This document shows, piece after piece, positions 21,494-31,903 of a stretch of DNA of 64,000 bases. Each line of letters opens with the position of its first letter. The stretch's first letter is position 1. Source of the stretch: Mytilinidion resinicola (Eukaryota > Ascomycota > Dothideomycetes > Mytilinidiales > Mytilinidiaceae). The stretch is from contig NW_022985468.1 of NCBI RefSeq assembly GCF_010093595.1, forward strand, positions 1 to 64,000. The letters run 5' to 3'. Under the pieces are notes generated by a model. That model saw only the letters and a program-made list of their open reading frames with translations, searched no databases and was not told the origin of the DNA. The position numbers were made by a program, and so were the translations under genes.

Positions 21494-23016
21494 GGTTGAG
21501 AGTGGTTTGTTGGTAAGAGGAGTAGAGATTTGAGGACTCTGGGGTCCTTGGATCTTTATGCCCTTCGAGAGGATGATACAGGCGCCGAGATTCCGGCTGT
21601 GGGATTCAGGGCTGAAGGTAGGATCTTTTGATATACCTCAAGAGGTTTCAATCGACTACTGCGCGATGCCTTAAGGGTTGGTATGCGTTAAGAAACCACG
21701 ATATAGTGACATTGACGCAACTCTTAGCGTCCAGGACTCCAACAATCATATACCCCACAGCTTCAACCTCACTTAAGCACAGTCTTAAAAAATGTTCACC
21801 CCCCTCCTACCCAAACCGGCCGTCTGAGCGAAATTAGCCGTCCGAAAAAGGCCTAGTAATGCTGTGCTGTGGCTGCGGTGGCGGTGCAAGCCCTGACTGA
21901 CCGTAGCCTGCCCCATTGGCTTATCGCAGTCTCACCACCAGCAGGGCTTCTACCTATGCCCGTTCTCTGGTTTCGGGGACGCTCCGCCCACGTGAGTCAG
22001 CACTTTTTTCATGTTTTGCTTGTGTTCCGGTAAGTGTAAGACTGGAGGGGGATGCAGATGTGGCTGGTGGCAGCCTTGTTTCCAAGGCTCTTACGACCTT
22101 TGTCCGACTTGGGAATCGAAATCCTTCAGGTCGGACTCCGCCTCCGCAGCTCAGAGAGGCCATGGTTGTGTTTGGATTTGAGAAGACTTGCTGGCATCTT
22201 ATAACACAGCAGATCGTATCGGTGTAGCCGCTGGCATAAGCTAGACCAGCGCATCGACGGTTGCTACCTAATGCTTTATAGCCACTATGGATCTTTAGGA
22301 TACGAAAGAGGCTGAAGAAGATGACGCAGAGTTGATTGTAAAGAACTAGGGGAATCTTGAAAGACTTATCGATATGGTATTGTGCCTTTCTCGGCCTTAC
22401 ATCTTCGACGGCACAACCGTACAGTCGAGTAGCAGATTGGTTAAGAGCATCCAAACCTAGTCCATTTGATGGTAAGAAAACTTGCATTATGTCTAGATTT
22501 CTTTGGAAAAAAAAAATGCGATAACCGTATCCCTTCGCCCGCTGGTTTACGTCCTCAGTTATCGATAAGGATTTGGCCAATCAGAGGCTCTAGATTCGGC
22601 TCCGTGATGAGAACTGCACCCAGGTAAAGCAATTCAACTGCTTGTAGTTACTATATACAAGCTAGTCCGTGGAGTTGAGCTTGGCCAGGTGGTCCTGCCA
22701 GCCGGTGCAAACAGAGCTATGCGCACCGGCAACCGTACAGAAAGGAATGCGACACACAGAGCACCCAAATCGAGTGGCGCGTACGTTTGAGCACGGGCTT
22801 GGCGGCAAGCGAGGACGCCAGCGGGCGAAGGGATAGATATGGTAGGAATGTGTGAGGTACATATATAGCTTCCTTCCTCTGAACTACTTATCTTTCTCAT
22901 TATGACCACTTTCTGTCAAAGCTCAGGGGAAAAAGGTCTATATACAGTCCATTACAAATGTCTTCAACATCTACAGCACAAACAGCATGAAATAAGTATG
23001 ATGTCTTAGTACTGTA
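21494..23016. other. 1.5 kb region without a supported gene
   Basis: A minus-strand frame of 208 codons (21954-22580) has no recognised domain and a coding-unlike mix of segments, so I do not call it. A hairpin lies at 22102-22136: GTCCGACTTG pairs with CAGGTCGGAC around a 15-base loop. The region marks the boundary between the decayed zone and the intact cluster. Confidence 0.45.
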
Positions 23017-24050
23017 CTACATATAGCGTCCTCCTGTACACTCAACACAGGTCCCCGTCACATAAGAAGAGAGTGGACTCGCTAGAAACAGCATTACGCC
23101 TGCGGCATCAGTTGTTGTTCCAGGTCGCCCAAGAGGAATATCGCTCGTATCTCTCCATTTCTTCGCATTGAGTGGAATTCCGCTAACGATTTCCTGACCA
23201 GCGAGGACCATCTTCTCAGATTCTGAAGGAGGGCGAGTTATACGCGTATCTATCCACCCGTATGCCACCGCATTGACACGCACATTGTAGCTATACCGCG
23301 TCAGTATGTCTCATAAAAAGGTAAAATCAGATTATGAGGAATTACCGAGCCCATTCTAATGCGACTGACTTCGTCATGCCGATAATTCCTGCCTTGGCTG
23401 TGGAGTAGTTGATCTGACCCATCGCTCCGTGTAGACCGGACGTAGAAGCTACGTTGATTATTGATTTCGGCATTTCGAGGTTTGCTTTATCCATCCAATG
23501 AGTTGACAAAGCCTTGATCATTCGATAAGGCACATAGTTGTGGATCTTCATTATCACGTCGAACTTTTCTTCCGACATTTTGTGAAGGGCACTGTCGAAG
23601 CAAAAGCCTGAGGGATCTTAGCATTCAACACCCCAGATTTCTCAAGTTACCCTACCTGCATTGTTTATGAGGCAGTTGATCTTGCCAAATCTTCCGATGA
23701 CAGCATTAACCAACTTGGGCGGAAAGCTCTCATCTAGCATGTCCCCAGCAACATGGAACGCTTCATGTCCAGCAGCCGTCAGCTCGTCTACAGCCGCTTT
23801 CGCTTTTGCTTCATCGAGATCGTTGATGGCAATTTTTGCGCCCTGTCGGGCTAGCAAACCCGCCGCAGCTCTACCAATGCCTCTTCGATTATCAGCGGTA
23901 TCCAAATGATTGATATCACAGGATGAACTCACCTTGCGCGGCTCCCGTTATCAAGACGACCTGGCCATCAATCCGTGTACGGTCTTGCGCGAAAGGATCA
24001 GCGGCCTCCAGGTGGCTCTGCACTTGCTGTAGTCGATTTGCTGCGGACAT
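23017..24050 (-). CDS. Short-chain dehydrogenase/reductase (SDR1)
   Basis: NAD(P)-dependent oxidoreductase of the classical SDR family, 292 residues, in four exons (23933-24050, 23656-23880, 23346-23607, 23017-23290), all in phase. The cofactor motif TGAAQGIG spans the first intron. Further marks are NNAG, the catalytic Ser in INVASTSG and the YxxxK pair in INYSTAKAG. The C-terminus ends TCVECTGGRYM, close to the usual VDGG end. SDRs of this FabG-like group interconvert alcohols and ketones. It is transcribed away from SDR2 across a 441 bp shared promoter, at the left edge of the intact cluster. The substrate is unknown; the expected role is oxidation of a ring alcohol or a chain hydroxyl. 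Confidence 0.9.
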
Positions 24051-24491
24051 GATCTCTACGTTGCTTCATACCGCAACGCAAGCTCCCAGGCATCGTTTCT
24101 TCAATATGCTTCACTGCGAGGTTGAATTCAGCGACCAATCGTAGCATTCCTCGCCTTTCTCGGAACCGGACTAGTTAGTCCAAAAGTTCGGAACGTGATT
24201 CGGAACCAGGGGACGACGATATCCGGGTGATGGCACGGGTCATTTAGAGCGACAGGGTCTCACCCACAGTGGCGCTGCGGGTCAGGCATGCATCCCTGTT
24301 TGCCCCAGATTTTCTCCGCATCCCCAACTTTTACCCATGGACTCGGGCGTGCGCTAGGGAGGTCGGCGTTCGCCGAATTGGAGCTACTCGGTTGTGCTTC
24401 TGAGTACAGCGAGAGATAGCACGTGATCGTCGGCAATCGTCCAGGTGGGCTATAGACATCGTCTGTGCGGATGTCTCTGGTGGCTAAAGAC
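24051..24491. promoter_or_regulatory. Divergent promoter SDR1/SDR2 with paired TTCGGAAC sites
   Basis: The 441 bp between the two start codons holds TTCGGAAC twice in direct orientation, at 24187-24194 and 24199-24206, and a related CTCGGAACCGGA at 24160-24170. CGG triplets are the usual half-sites of Zn2Cys6 factors, and two such factors are encoded in the cluster, so these are candidate operators. Confidence 0.5.
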
Positions 24492-25565
24492 ATGGCTTTG
24501 TTGAATGGTACAGCATTGGTGACCGGCGCAGGTGTGTTCTACCTCTTCCTCAAGGTTATGATAACAACAAGGCCTTTGAGTTTTGCTGACTATAGCTATG
24601 AAGGATCTGGCATTGGCCAAGCGACGGCGCTGGCCTACGCGCGAGCAGGTTGCCAAAACATAGTTCTAGCAGACAGAGATGAATCAAGCATAGGCAACAC
24701 GGCGCAGATGATTGGGAAGCAATGGCCGAGTGTCAAAACCCTAGGGGTTGTCACTGATGTGTCCGATCAGACATCAGTAGATAATATGGTGAAGAAGACT
24801 GTGGAAGTTTTTGGCACTCTTGACTATGGTGAGATTTCCCCAGGTTTGCTGCATCTTTTCTACCAAAGGCTAATCATATGTTTCTCGATTAAGCGGCAAA
24901 TGTCGCTGGGGTAATACCGGTCCATTCTTTCTATTACCTCTAAGAAGGGACTATCGAATAACAATCTCAGGTAACATGTCAAGCTCGCTCGCTATCGGCC
25001 GACTATCCAGTGTCTGAGTTCGACCGCGTCAATTCCATCAATGCACGGGGCCTCATGTTCTGCGTTCAAGCCGAGACTCGAGTGATGCGGGAGCAGGCTC
25101 TCAGAGTAACGATTGAGGGCTATCAAGAGCGGAGAGCGCAGAGGGGGAGCATCGTAAACATCGCATCCACTTGCGGTCTCTCGGCGATTGCAAACATCAT
25201 GCCCTGTGCGTTACTTGATCAGACGTATCCCCAAACTCATCTGACGCTTTCTAGACGTTGTTTCTAAACACGCAGTGGTTGGGGTTACGAGAGCGTTCGC
25301 CGTGGATCACGGCAAAGATGGCATTCGCATCAACGCCGTTTGCCCGGGAATCGTGGAGACGCCGATGCTTTTGCAGCGTAAAGCCATGGAACAAGCGTCA
25401 GAGGCACGGACTGGAGCAGTGAAAGACATTAAAGATCCTGTGATAGGGAGATTGGCGGTGGCGGATGAGATTGCAGATATTTGCGTTTTCTTGAGCAGTT
25501 CTATGGCGAGTTATATGCATGGATCTATGGTCATGGCGGATGGCGGCAAGATGGCAGAGTATTAG
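24492..25565 (+). CDS. Short-chain dehydrogenase/reductase (SDR2)
   Basis: Classical SDR of 278 residues in five exons (24492-24531, 24604-24828, 24894-24919, 24971-25205, 25255-25565). The third exon is 26 bp, or 17 bp if a GTAATA donor at 24911 is used; both keep the frame. TGAG|SGIG forms the cofactor loop across intron 1. AANVAG, the Ser of NIASTCG and YVVSK follow, the last split by intron 4. The end is SMVMADGGKMAEY. The first exon encodes only MALLNGTALVTGA, so the N-terminus is minimal. It is divergent from SDR1 and upstream of the acyl-CoA dehydrogenase on the same strand. The likely role is dehydrogenation of an alcohol intermediate. Confidence 0.88.
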
Positions 25566-25995
25566 ATAGCTAATCCGCCATACTATAGCCCGCAGGTCTA
25601 CTTTGAACAAGCATCTCTGCTTTTTGCCTATATTCTACAGTCCTCATATTTTAGTGCATCGACAACAACGAACTAAAACATCTATCATACACGACTATTC
25701 TCGTTAAATCTAGACCTTCTTTTCACAAAAGATAGTCCAGCCTCTAAGAAACTCATATTCCGTACCACAAATTTCGGCGGGGTGCTCGGAGAACCATCAG
25801 TCTGCACGCTACCCTAGTCGGATTTCGGGAAGTGCATTGCTACCGAAGCAGAGGCCAGGATACTCCGAGCCTCACCCGTGCCGCATTACTCGCGTCCTGG
25901 TCTCATATTTTCAAAAGTAAACCAGCTAAAATGAACGAGCTCAGGCACAGTCTCATATAGTTCTCCACGCAAACTTTCTTTACCTCCCCACTACG
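25566..25995. other. Intergenic: SDR2 terminator and acyl-CoA dehydrogenase promoter
   Basis: No coding sequence. No exact TTCGGAA copy was found, only weaker CGG-containing matches near 25760-25830. Confidence 0.4.
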
Positions 25996-27586
25996 ATGGC
26001 TGACTGCATCACCTCCAACATCCCCTCCGCGGATCCTTCCTGGCATACCGATAAACACCACCCGTATTACAAGGACAGCCACCGCAGACTTCAACGGTTT
26101 ATTAGGGAGTATATAGATGCAGAAGTAGCGCCGAATGTTGAAGAGTGGGAAAGGCAGGGGTTTGTGCCTGAGAAGGTACGCCACGCTTGACTTTGTTTAA
26201 ATCTACAAGCCAGGCACAGATTCACTAACACGTGCTTTTGACGTTCTAGAATTTCAAGCGACATGCTTCATTAGGTTTCCTAGCCGCTGCGGTATTTCCA
26301 CTGCCAAAGGAATATTTGACGGGCGTGCAACTACCTGGAAATGTAGACGCGGAGGAATGGGATGAGTTCCATGATGCGATTGTGAGTAACATCAAGAAGA
26401 TTGAGATCGTGCTATGCTTATATACGAAAGCTCATTGACGAAATGGCTCGCTGTGGGTGCCTCGGTACTGTCTGGGGCATAAATGGTGGAGCAACCGTTG
26501 GAGGCGCACCTCTTGCAATCTATGCATCGCCCGAGCAGAAGGAGAAGTATCTTGCGCCTCTTTTGAGAGGCAATCAGAGGCATTGTCTTATGATTACGGA
26601 ACCAGATGGTATGGTCCTTTTTCCTCAAATATTCTTTGCCACAGACCTCTGGTTAACCCTGTTGAGATCATGATATTGGACGTTGATATATGAGAAACGG
26701 TCTATAGAGCTTCTAGTAGGCCGTGAAGTTGGAAAGACCTAGGGCTAACTGAAAACACAGCTGGCTCTGATGTCGCGGGCCTAACTACCACGGCCACCAA
26801 ATCTGCAGATGGAACGCACTACCTCATCAGCGGCCAGAAGAAATGGGTAACGCAAGGCCAATGGGCGAGCCACGGCCTCGTTGCAGCCCGAACCGGGAAC
26901 AAGGGCGCGAAAGGAATCTCAGTCTTCATAATCCCCCTGAACTCTCCAGGCGTCACGAGAAAGAAGATGGAGAACTCCGGGGTCAGTTCGAGCGGTACGC
27001 AGCCTCTTCCCCCTCCATCCAACCCCAGCTAATCATCCCAGGCTCCGCCTTCATCGATCTCGACGAGGTAAAAGTCCCCGCGGCGAACCTCATCGGCCCC
27101 GAAAACAAGGGCTTTGAGATCGTCATGTCAACATTCACCCACGAGCGCCTCTGGGTCGGCATCACCGCGCTGCGCCTCGGCCGCATCGCCCTCGAGGACG
27201 CCTACAAGCACGCCCTGCGCCGCGAGACCTTCGGCGCGCCACTCTTCGCCAACCAGGTCATCCGCCAGAAGATCGCGAAGATCACCGGCTTGCTCGAGCC
27301 CACGCACTTCTTTATGGAGAATCTTGTTTATCGCTCCGTGCGCACCTCGCCGCTCGAGTTCGCGCCGCTCGCTGCGCTGCTGAAGGTGCAGGCGGCACAT
27401 AATCTGGAGAAGATTAGTCGCGAGGCGCAGCAGATTTTTGGCGGGCTGGGGTATTCGAGGGGTGGGGCGGGAGGACGGGTCGAGCAGATAAGTAGGGATG
27501 TGAGGGTGTTGGTTGTTAGTGGGGGGAGTGAGGAGATTTTGATGGATATGGTTGCGAAGAGTCAGAAGAGGTTGGCGAAGTTGTAG
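25996..27586 (+). CDS. Acyl-CoA dehydrogenase with C-terminal AKL
   Basis: FAD enzyme that introduces the alpha-beta double bond of an acyl-CoA, the first step of beta-oxidation. It has 422 residues in five exons (25996-26175, 26250-26381, 26431-26608, 26761-26994, 27042-27586), all in phase. It shows the acyl-CoA dehydrogenase signatures MITEPDAGSD (split by an intron) and GQKKWVT, then the RRETFGAPL and QQIFGGLGYSR blocks. At the usual catalytic-Glu site the loop reads VSGGSEEIL; the Glu of THERL could serve as base, as in long-chain and isovaleryl enzymes. The last residues are RLAKL: -AKL is a PTS1 peroxisomal signal. Intact. In this cluster it would shorten the chain released from the substrate after CoA activation. 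Confidence 0.92.
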
Positions 27587-28127
27587 GGGAAGGAGATGGA
27601 GAATGATGGTTTTGTTTACTAGTGTTGCTATTGGTTAGGGTGCTTTGGTGCATTGTTGTAGACGTGTTAAGATTATAGGGTCACTTTGGGTTGCTGAATT
27701 TATCCTTCTGGGTGACTTGATTGGATGTTTGATGTTGAAGTGAATCCCTGGTTGCATTCGACTCAAGGGGCGGCAGAGCACATGTATCCGTGGACGTAGT
27801 CCTACACGTGACCGGAAAGTGATGAACTGATCACGAACATTCGATCGTAGGCCTGATCTTAGCCCTAGAAATCTCACGTCTCGGCCCAGTGTCTGTCTCA
27901 CTTTTGGAAATTCCCGAACTAGTGTAGAAGTTTACACACGCCTTGGACGAGGTAGTGTACCAAGAGTCCACAAGATCGTGAAGGAGTCAACGGTATGCAT
28001 ATAAAGAATTGCACATTTCAAAACTGTTCACTGTTTGTAGAGGATACACGCCGATTACGTTATTGAGGCATTGAGGCATTTCAGTCTATATTGATTTCTG
28101 ACATAACACTACGACATCCCTTACGCT
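27587..28127. other. Convergent intergenic region
   Basis: No gene seen between the tail-to-tail ends of the acyl-CoA dehydrogenase and BVMO1. A short direct repeat TTGAGGCATTGAGGCATT lies at 28062-28079. Confidence 0.5.
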
Positions 28128-30120
28128 CTACACCTTCGCATCCGCAAGAAATTTCGTTAAAGTGTCTACATCCTGGTCCAAATACCACCTATGTCCCAGT
28201 ATCGTCAGCAATTGTTCACGCGAGGGGAAAGCATCACAGAATACACTTACGTAGGATCGCCTTCCGCATCTGGCTCCAGCTCATGTTCCAAAAAGCCATT
28301 ATTGAACCACGCGAAGTCCAGCTCTGGCTCCGGACATCCACTCGTCCACTCGAAGTCTTCATACCTGTGCCGGTTCAGTAGTTCGAAATAGTGCAGTCGG
28401 GATCCAGGATGGAAAGCGTGAAGAGCACCATCCACGGTGCCGTTCTTGAAGGAACTTTGGCAGGAGTCGCCCCAGACCGTCTTGTCCAGCCACGTCAGCA
28501 TCTGGGCTTGGTAGGAAAGCGCTTTTCCGGGCTTGAGTTTGAAAGACGTGTAGTTCTCCCTCTGCAGCTTTCTGATGATGTCGCTGACGTAGAGGGTAAT
28601 GCGTTCGATGGAGGTGATAAGACTGCCGTGACCGACGGGACTTCCTGGCCCTAGGTAGACGAAGTAATTGGGCATGTCTTCTGCGATAGTGGACATGTAG
28701 CAAGCGGGATTTTTGGTCCATTCTTTTTGAAGGTCTGTCCCGTTGGCGCCGATGATGGGCCATCGGGGGATGAATGACATATCGAAGCCTGTTGCGGCAA
28801 TAATAACATCAAAGTCCCTCTCCTTGCCGTCGGCGGACTTTATTCCAGTCTTGGTAAAGCTGTCAAGCTCACCCCAGATCACTTCGCAGTTATCAGCGCA
28901 GAGCGCCTCGAGGTAGCCGGTGCCGGGCGTTGGCCGACGGCAACCAACCGAGAAATCAGGTACAAGAAGGTTCTGAAGCTCAGGTTTCGCGGCCAGTTTT
29001 GCCTTCATATCCTTGATGGTAAAGTCTTTCGCCAAAGCTTGCTGAGGCGTGTCCCGGATGAACATGGGGAATCTGATATTGAGTTCTTTCTCGACTTCTT
29101 TCCGGTAGTGTAAATACGATTGTGGGTCTTCGATCCACTTCTTCTTTTGCTCTTCATCGAAGTAAAGCTGCTTCTGCCCCGGAGGAATGAACCGTGAACC
29201 CATGTTGGAAGTGATGTACGTCGGATTCCTGACAAACACCGACAGGTGGGAGGCCACTTTCTGAGCTGCTGCGGTGGCCTGGATCCCACTGCTCCCGTTT
29301 CCGATGACAGCGACCCGCTTTCCGCGTAGGTTGACGGCGGGATTGTAGTCGGCGCTGTGGACGAGAACGCCCTCGTATTCCTCCCGTTTCGCAACCTTTG
29401 GCCAACGCCAGGCATTGAAAAACCCACTAGCGTTGATGAAAATGTCACATTCTTCGATGATATCCTCTCCTATTTCGCCAGCGGTGACGCCTTGGGCAGA
29501 GACGACGTTTCGTCGGCCGTCGGTGCGTCTGCTTACGACCTCCCACTTCTGCTTCTCCTGCACCCAGCGGGCTCCAATCACCTTTCGTCGAGTGGTGATG
29601 TACCTTCGGAGGTGAAATTTATCGGCGACATCTTCCATATACTCTAGGATCTCCGGCGCGCTGACATAGAATGAAGACCAATTGGGATTTGGTGCCCAGG
29701 TGAACTAGGTAATTGTGTGAGCTCTTGCTTAACACAAGGACGACGAATGAAGAGACATACCAAGTAATTATGTGATGGGATATCGCATGCGCAGCCAGGA
29801 TAGCGATTCTCGTACCATGTCCCTCCGAGTCCGGCGTTCTTCTCGTATATCTTGAGGTCAATGTTCTTCAGTCGGCCAGTTTCAACTGCATGAGCAAGAT
29901 CCAATCCACTGCATCCAGCCCCAGCAGTGATGATCTTGAGCTTTCGAGGGGTATCAAAGTACTGCTTGGATAGCTCGTACGCTTTTGGATACTTGTCCTT
30001 GTAAGCAGCTGTGGACTGTATCGGCTTCAAGGCAGGCTCCTCGGGGTGTCCTTTGACGACACCATTGGCGACGGGGGCTTCATTCTTCGGGCCCTGGATG
30101 GTTTTGTCGTTGGCTGTCAT
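28128..30120 (-). CDS. Baeyer-Villiger-type flavin monooxygenase 1 (BVMO1)
   Basis: FAD/NADPH monooxygenase of the class B (StcW/cyclohexanone monooxygenase-like) family, 624 residues in three exons (29761-30120, 28251-29704, 28128-28188). The FAD loop is AGAGCSGLDLA, then GLGGTWYENRYPGCACDIPS, NASGFFNAWRWP and the NADPH loop VIGNGSSGIQ. The fingerprint FxGxxxHxxxW(P/D) reads YEGVLVHSADYN, with Tyr for both the first Phe and the Trp, so it departs from the canonical motif. ATGFD follows, then LGPGSPVGHGS. The last exon (TWYLDQD) is found only when the GTAAGT at 28245-28250 is used as donor; without splicing the protein stops after DPT. The C-terminus is AKV, at best a weak PTS1. It should convert a ketone to an ester or lactone. 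It pairs with SDR3 across a shared promoter. Confidence 0.9.
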
Positions 30121-30638
30121 GGTGAAAGTAGTTGCGAGGTAAAATAGAACGCGAGTGATAACGGCTTCCAGAGAAAGTATCGAACGGGAGCCCTATTAAG
30201 GAGAAGTCGATGTGCTAGGCCAGAAGCACGACTAATAGGAAACCTGAACTCCATCCTAGACCCGCAATGCAAGCTCCCCTGCATGGGTGATGGTGTTGTG
30301 ATTTCCTGGGGAAAGCTGTGGGCTGGGCGGAGTTCAAATTCCGAAACGAACATGATCGACATCCACACCAGCTGCCCCGAATAAAGTCCCGACCGAAACT
30401 GCACATACCCGCAAGCCGCCGTTTTTCTGTTCCCGAAAAAAACCATTCCGAATCTGCTTTGATGCTTCGGTGGAAACTATCGAGACTAAGCTCCGTTTTA
30501 GCATCCCTGGAATCATGGTCATCAATTCATCTTCATTGCGGGGTTGTTTCCCCAGACGAGATACTATAATGTGTTGATATTGTGCCCCTTGCTAAAACTT
30601 CATCACCCAGTTCATCTTTTCCAACCTACACCGCAAAC
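30121..30638. promoter_or_regulatory. Divergent promoter BVMO1/SDR3 with two TTCCGAA sites
   Basis: The 518 bp between the start codons contains TTCCGAA at 30339-30345 and 30446-30452, the reverse complement of the motif seen twice at SDR1/SDR2. Further CCGAA and CCGACCG sequences lie at 30376-30395. Confidence 0.5.
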
Positions 30639-31532
30639 ATGTCTTACAGCGATCTCAAAGGCAAAACCTACATCATCACCGGCGCCGCTTCCGGCCAGGG
30701 TCGAACCACGGCGCTCATGCTAGCCAAGCAAGGCGCAAACCTCGGACTTCTAGATCTCCAAAAGCCTGAAGATGTCCTCGCCGAAGTGGAGAGAATCGGA
30801 GCAAAGGCCCTGGCCTTCGCAGCCAATGTCACAGACTACCCCGCCGTCGAGGCTGCAGTGAAAGCAACGTCGGATAAGTTTGGAGGCATTGACGGCGCGG
30901 CGAATATGGCCGGAGTCATTGGGACGCAGGGCTTCAACGGCAAAGGCTACGCTCTCGATACCATTGAGGACAAAGACTGGGACTGGATGATGAGCGTAAA
31001 CCTGACTGGCGTTAAGAACAGCATCAAGGCCGAATTAAGACACATCAAAGACGACGGCTCCATTGTCAACGCGGCTAGCATTGCAGGCCAACGAGGCACT
31101 CCGTGGAATGCTCCGTATGGGACGGCGAAGTGGGGAGTCATCTCGCTGAGCAAGTGTGCGGCGCAAGAGTACGGGAATCGAGGTGTCCGAGTTAATGCAG
31201 TCGCGCCGTAAGTTTGACTCAATCTGAATAGACCTCTCATTCCCCGATTCTTTGTGGGCATGTCTTACTGATAATCCGTTCCAGTGGGGTTATTGATACC
31301 CCTCTTGCGAAAGCCCTAGGCAGCACACAGCAGATTAATGACCGCTTGCTATCCCGGACAGCGTTGAAGCGCATAGCGCAGCCTGAAGAAGTCTCTAAAG
31401 TGATTCTTTTCTTGCTAAGCGACGCCGCAGGATACATCACTGGCAGCGTGAGCAGCTCCCTCACTTTCCCAGCCTGTGAACCTACTAACTGGTATTCCGC
31501 AGACAATCAACGTAGACGGAGGCTTCCAGTAG
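30639..31532 (+). CDS. Short-chain dehydrogenase/reductase (SDR3)
   Basis: Classical SDR of 253 residues in three exons (30639-31207, 31285-31447, 31503-31532); the final exon is only 30 bp and supplies TINVDGGFQ. Motifs are TGAASGQG (cofactor), NMAG, Ser in NAASIAG, and YGTAK. Gly-Gln-Gly in place of GIG is a common variant. Divergent from BVMO1. It may make the ketone that BVMO1 uses or act on the opened product. Intact. Confidence 0.92.
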
Positions 31533-31903
31533 ATATCTTTAGAGTATGTCAATTTGAGTATTACTTTGATGGTTAGGAGTTTTGATCGTGATTTTTCTGT
31601 GTGATGATTCGTTCTCCATGACTGAGATCTTGATTGATGTGGTGCTTTCTATATTTGAGCTGAGATATGCAGTACTAGGTCATTGGTATCTGTGCACAAT
31701 TTCACAATGTTTCGGTGGCTTTCTTAGTGAATAGACACTGCCTTCTGGGGTGGCCTTTTTAGGTGATATGTAGAATACGAGCATGTGAGAAGAAAACCAA
31801 TTGTTCCCATGATAGAGATTATATTCCGGCTATGCTGAAAAGAGTAATACATCACGTTAAATAGTGACAGAGAAGTGTATGAAGACAAATGGCTGTACGA
31901 AGA
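31533..31903. other. Convergent intergenic region SDR3/TF1
   Basis: No coding sequence; it holds the 3' ends and terminators of two convergent genes. Confidence 0.5.

Noticed and set aside
21954..22580. Minus-strand open frame of 208 codons
   Set aside because: No domain, no usable splice context, and it crosses the hairpin and AT-rich tracts; it looks like a chance frame.
28245..28251. Ending BVMO1 at the TAA after DPT
   Set aside because: Using the GTAAGT there as a donor adds TWYLDQD, which matches the last exon of BVMO2 and gives the same total length of 624 residues.
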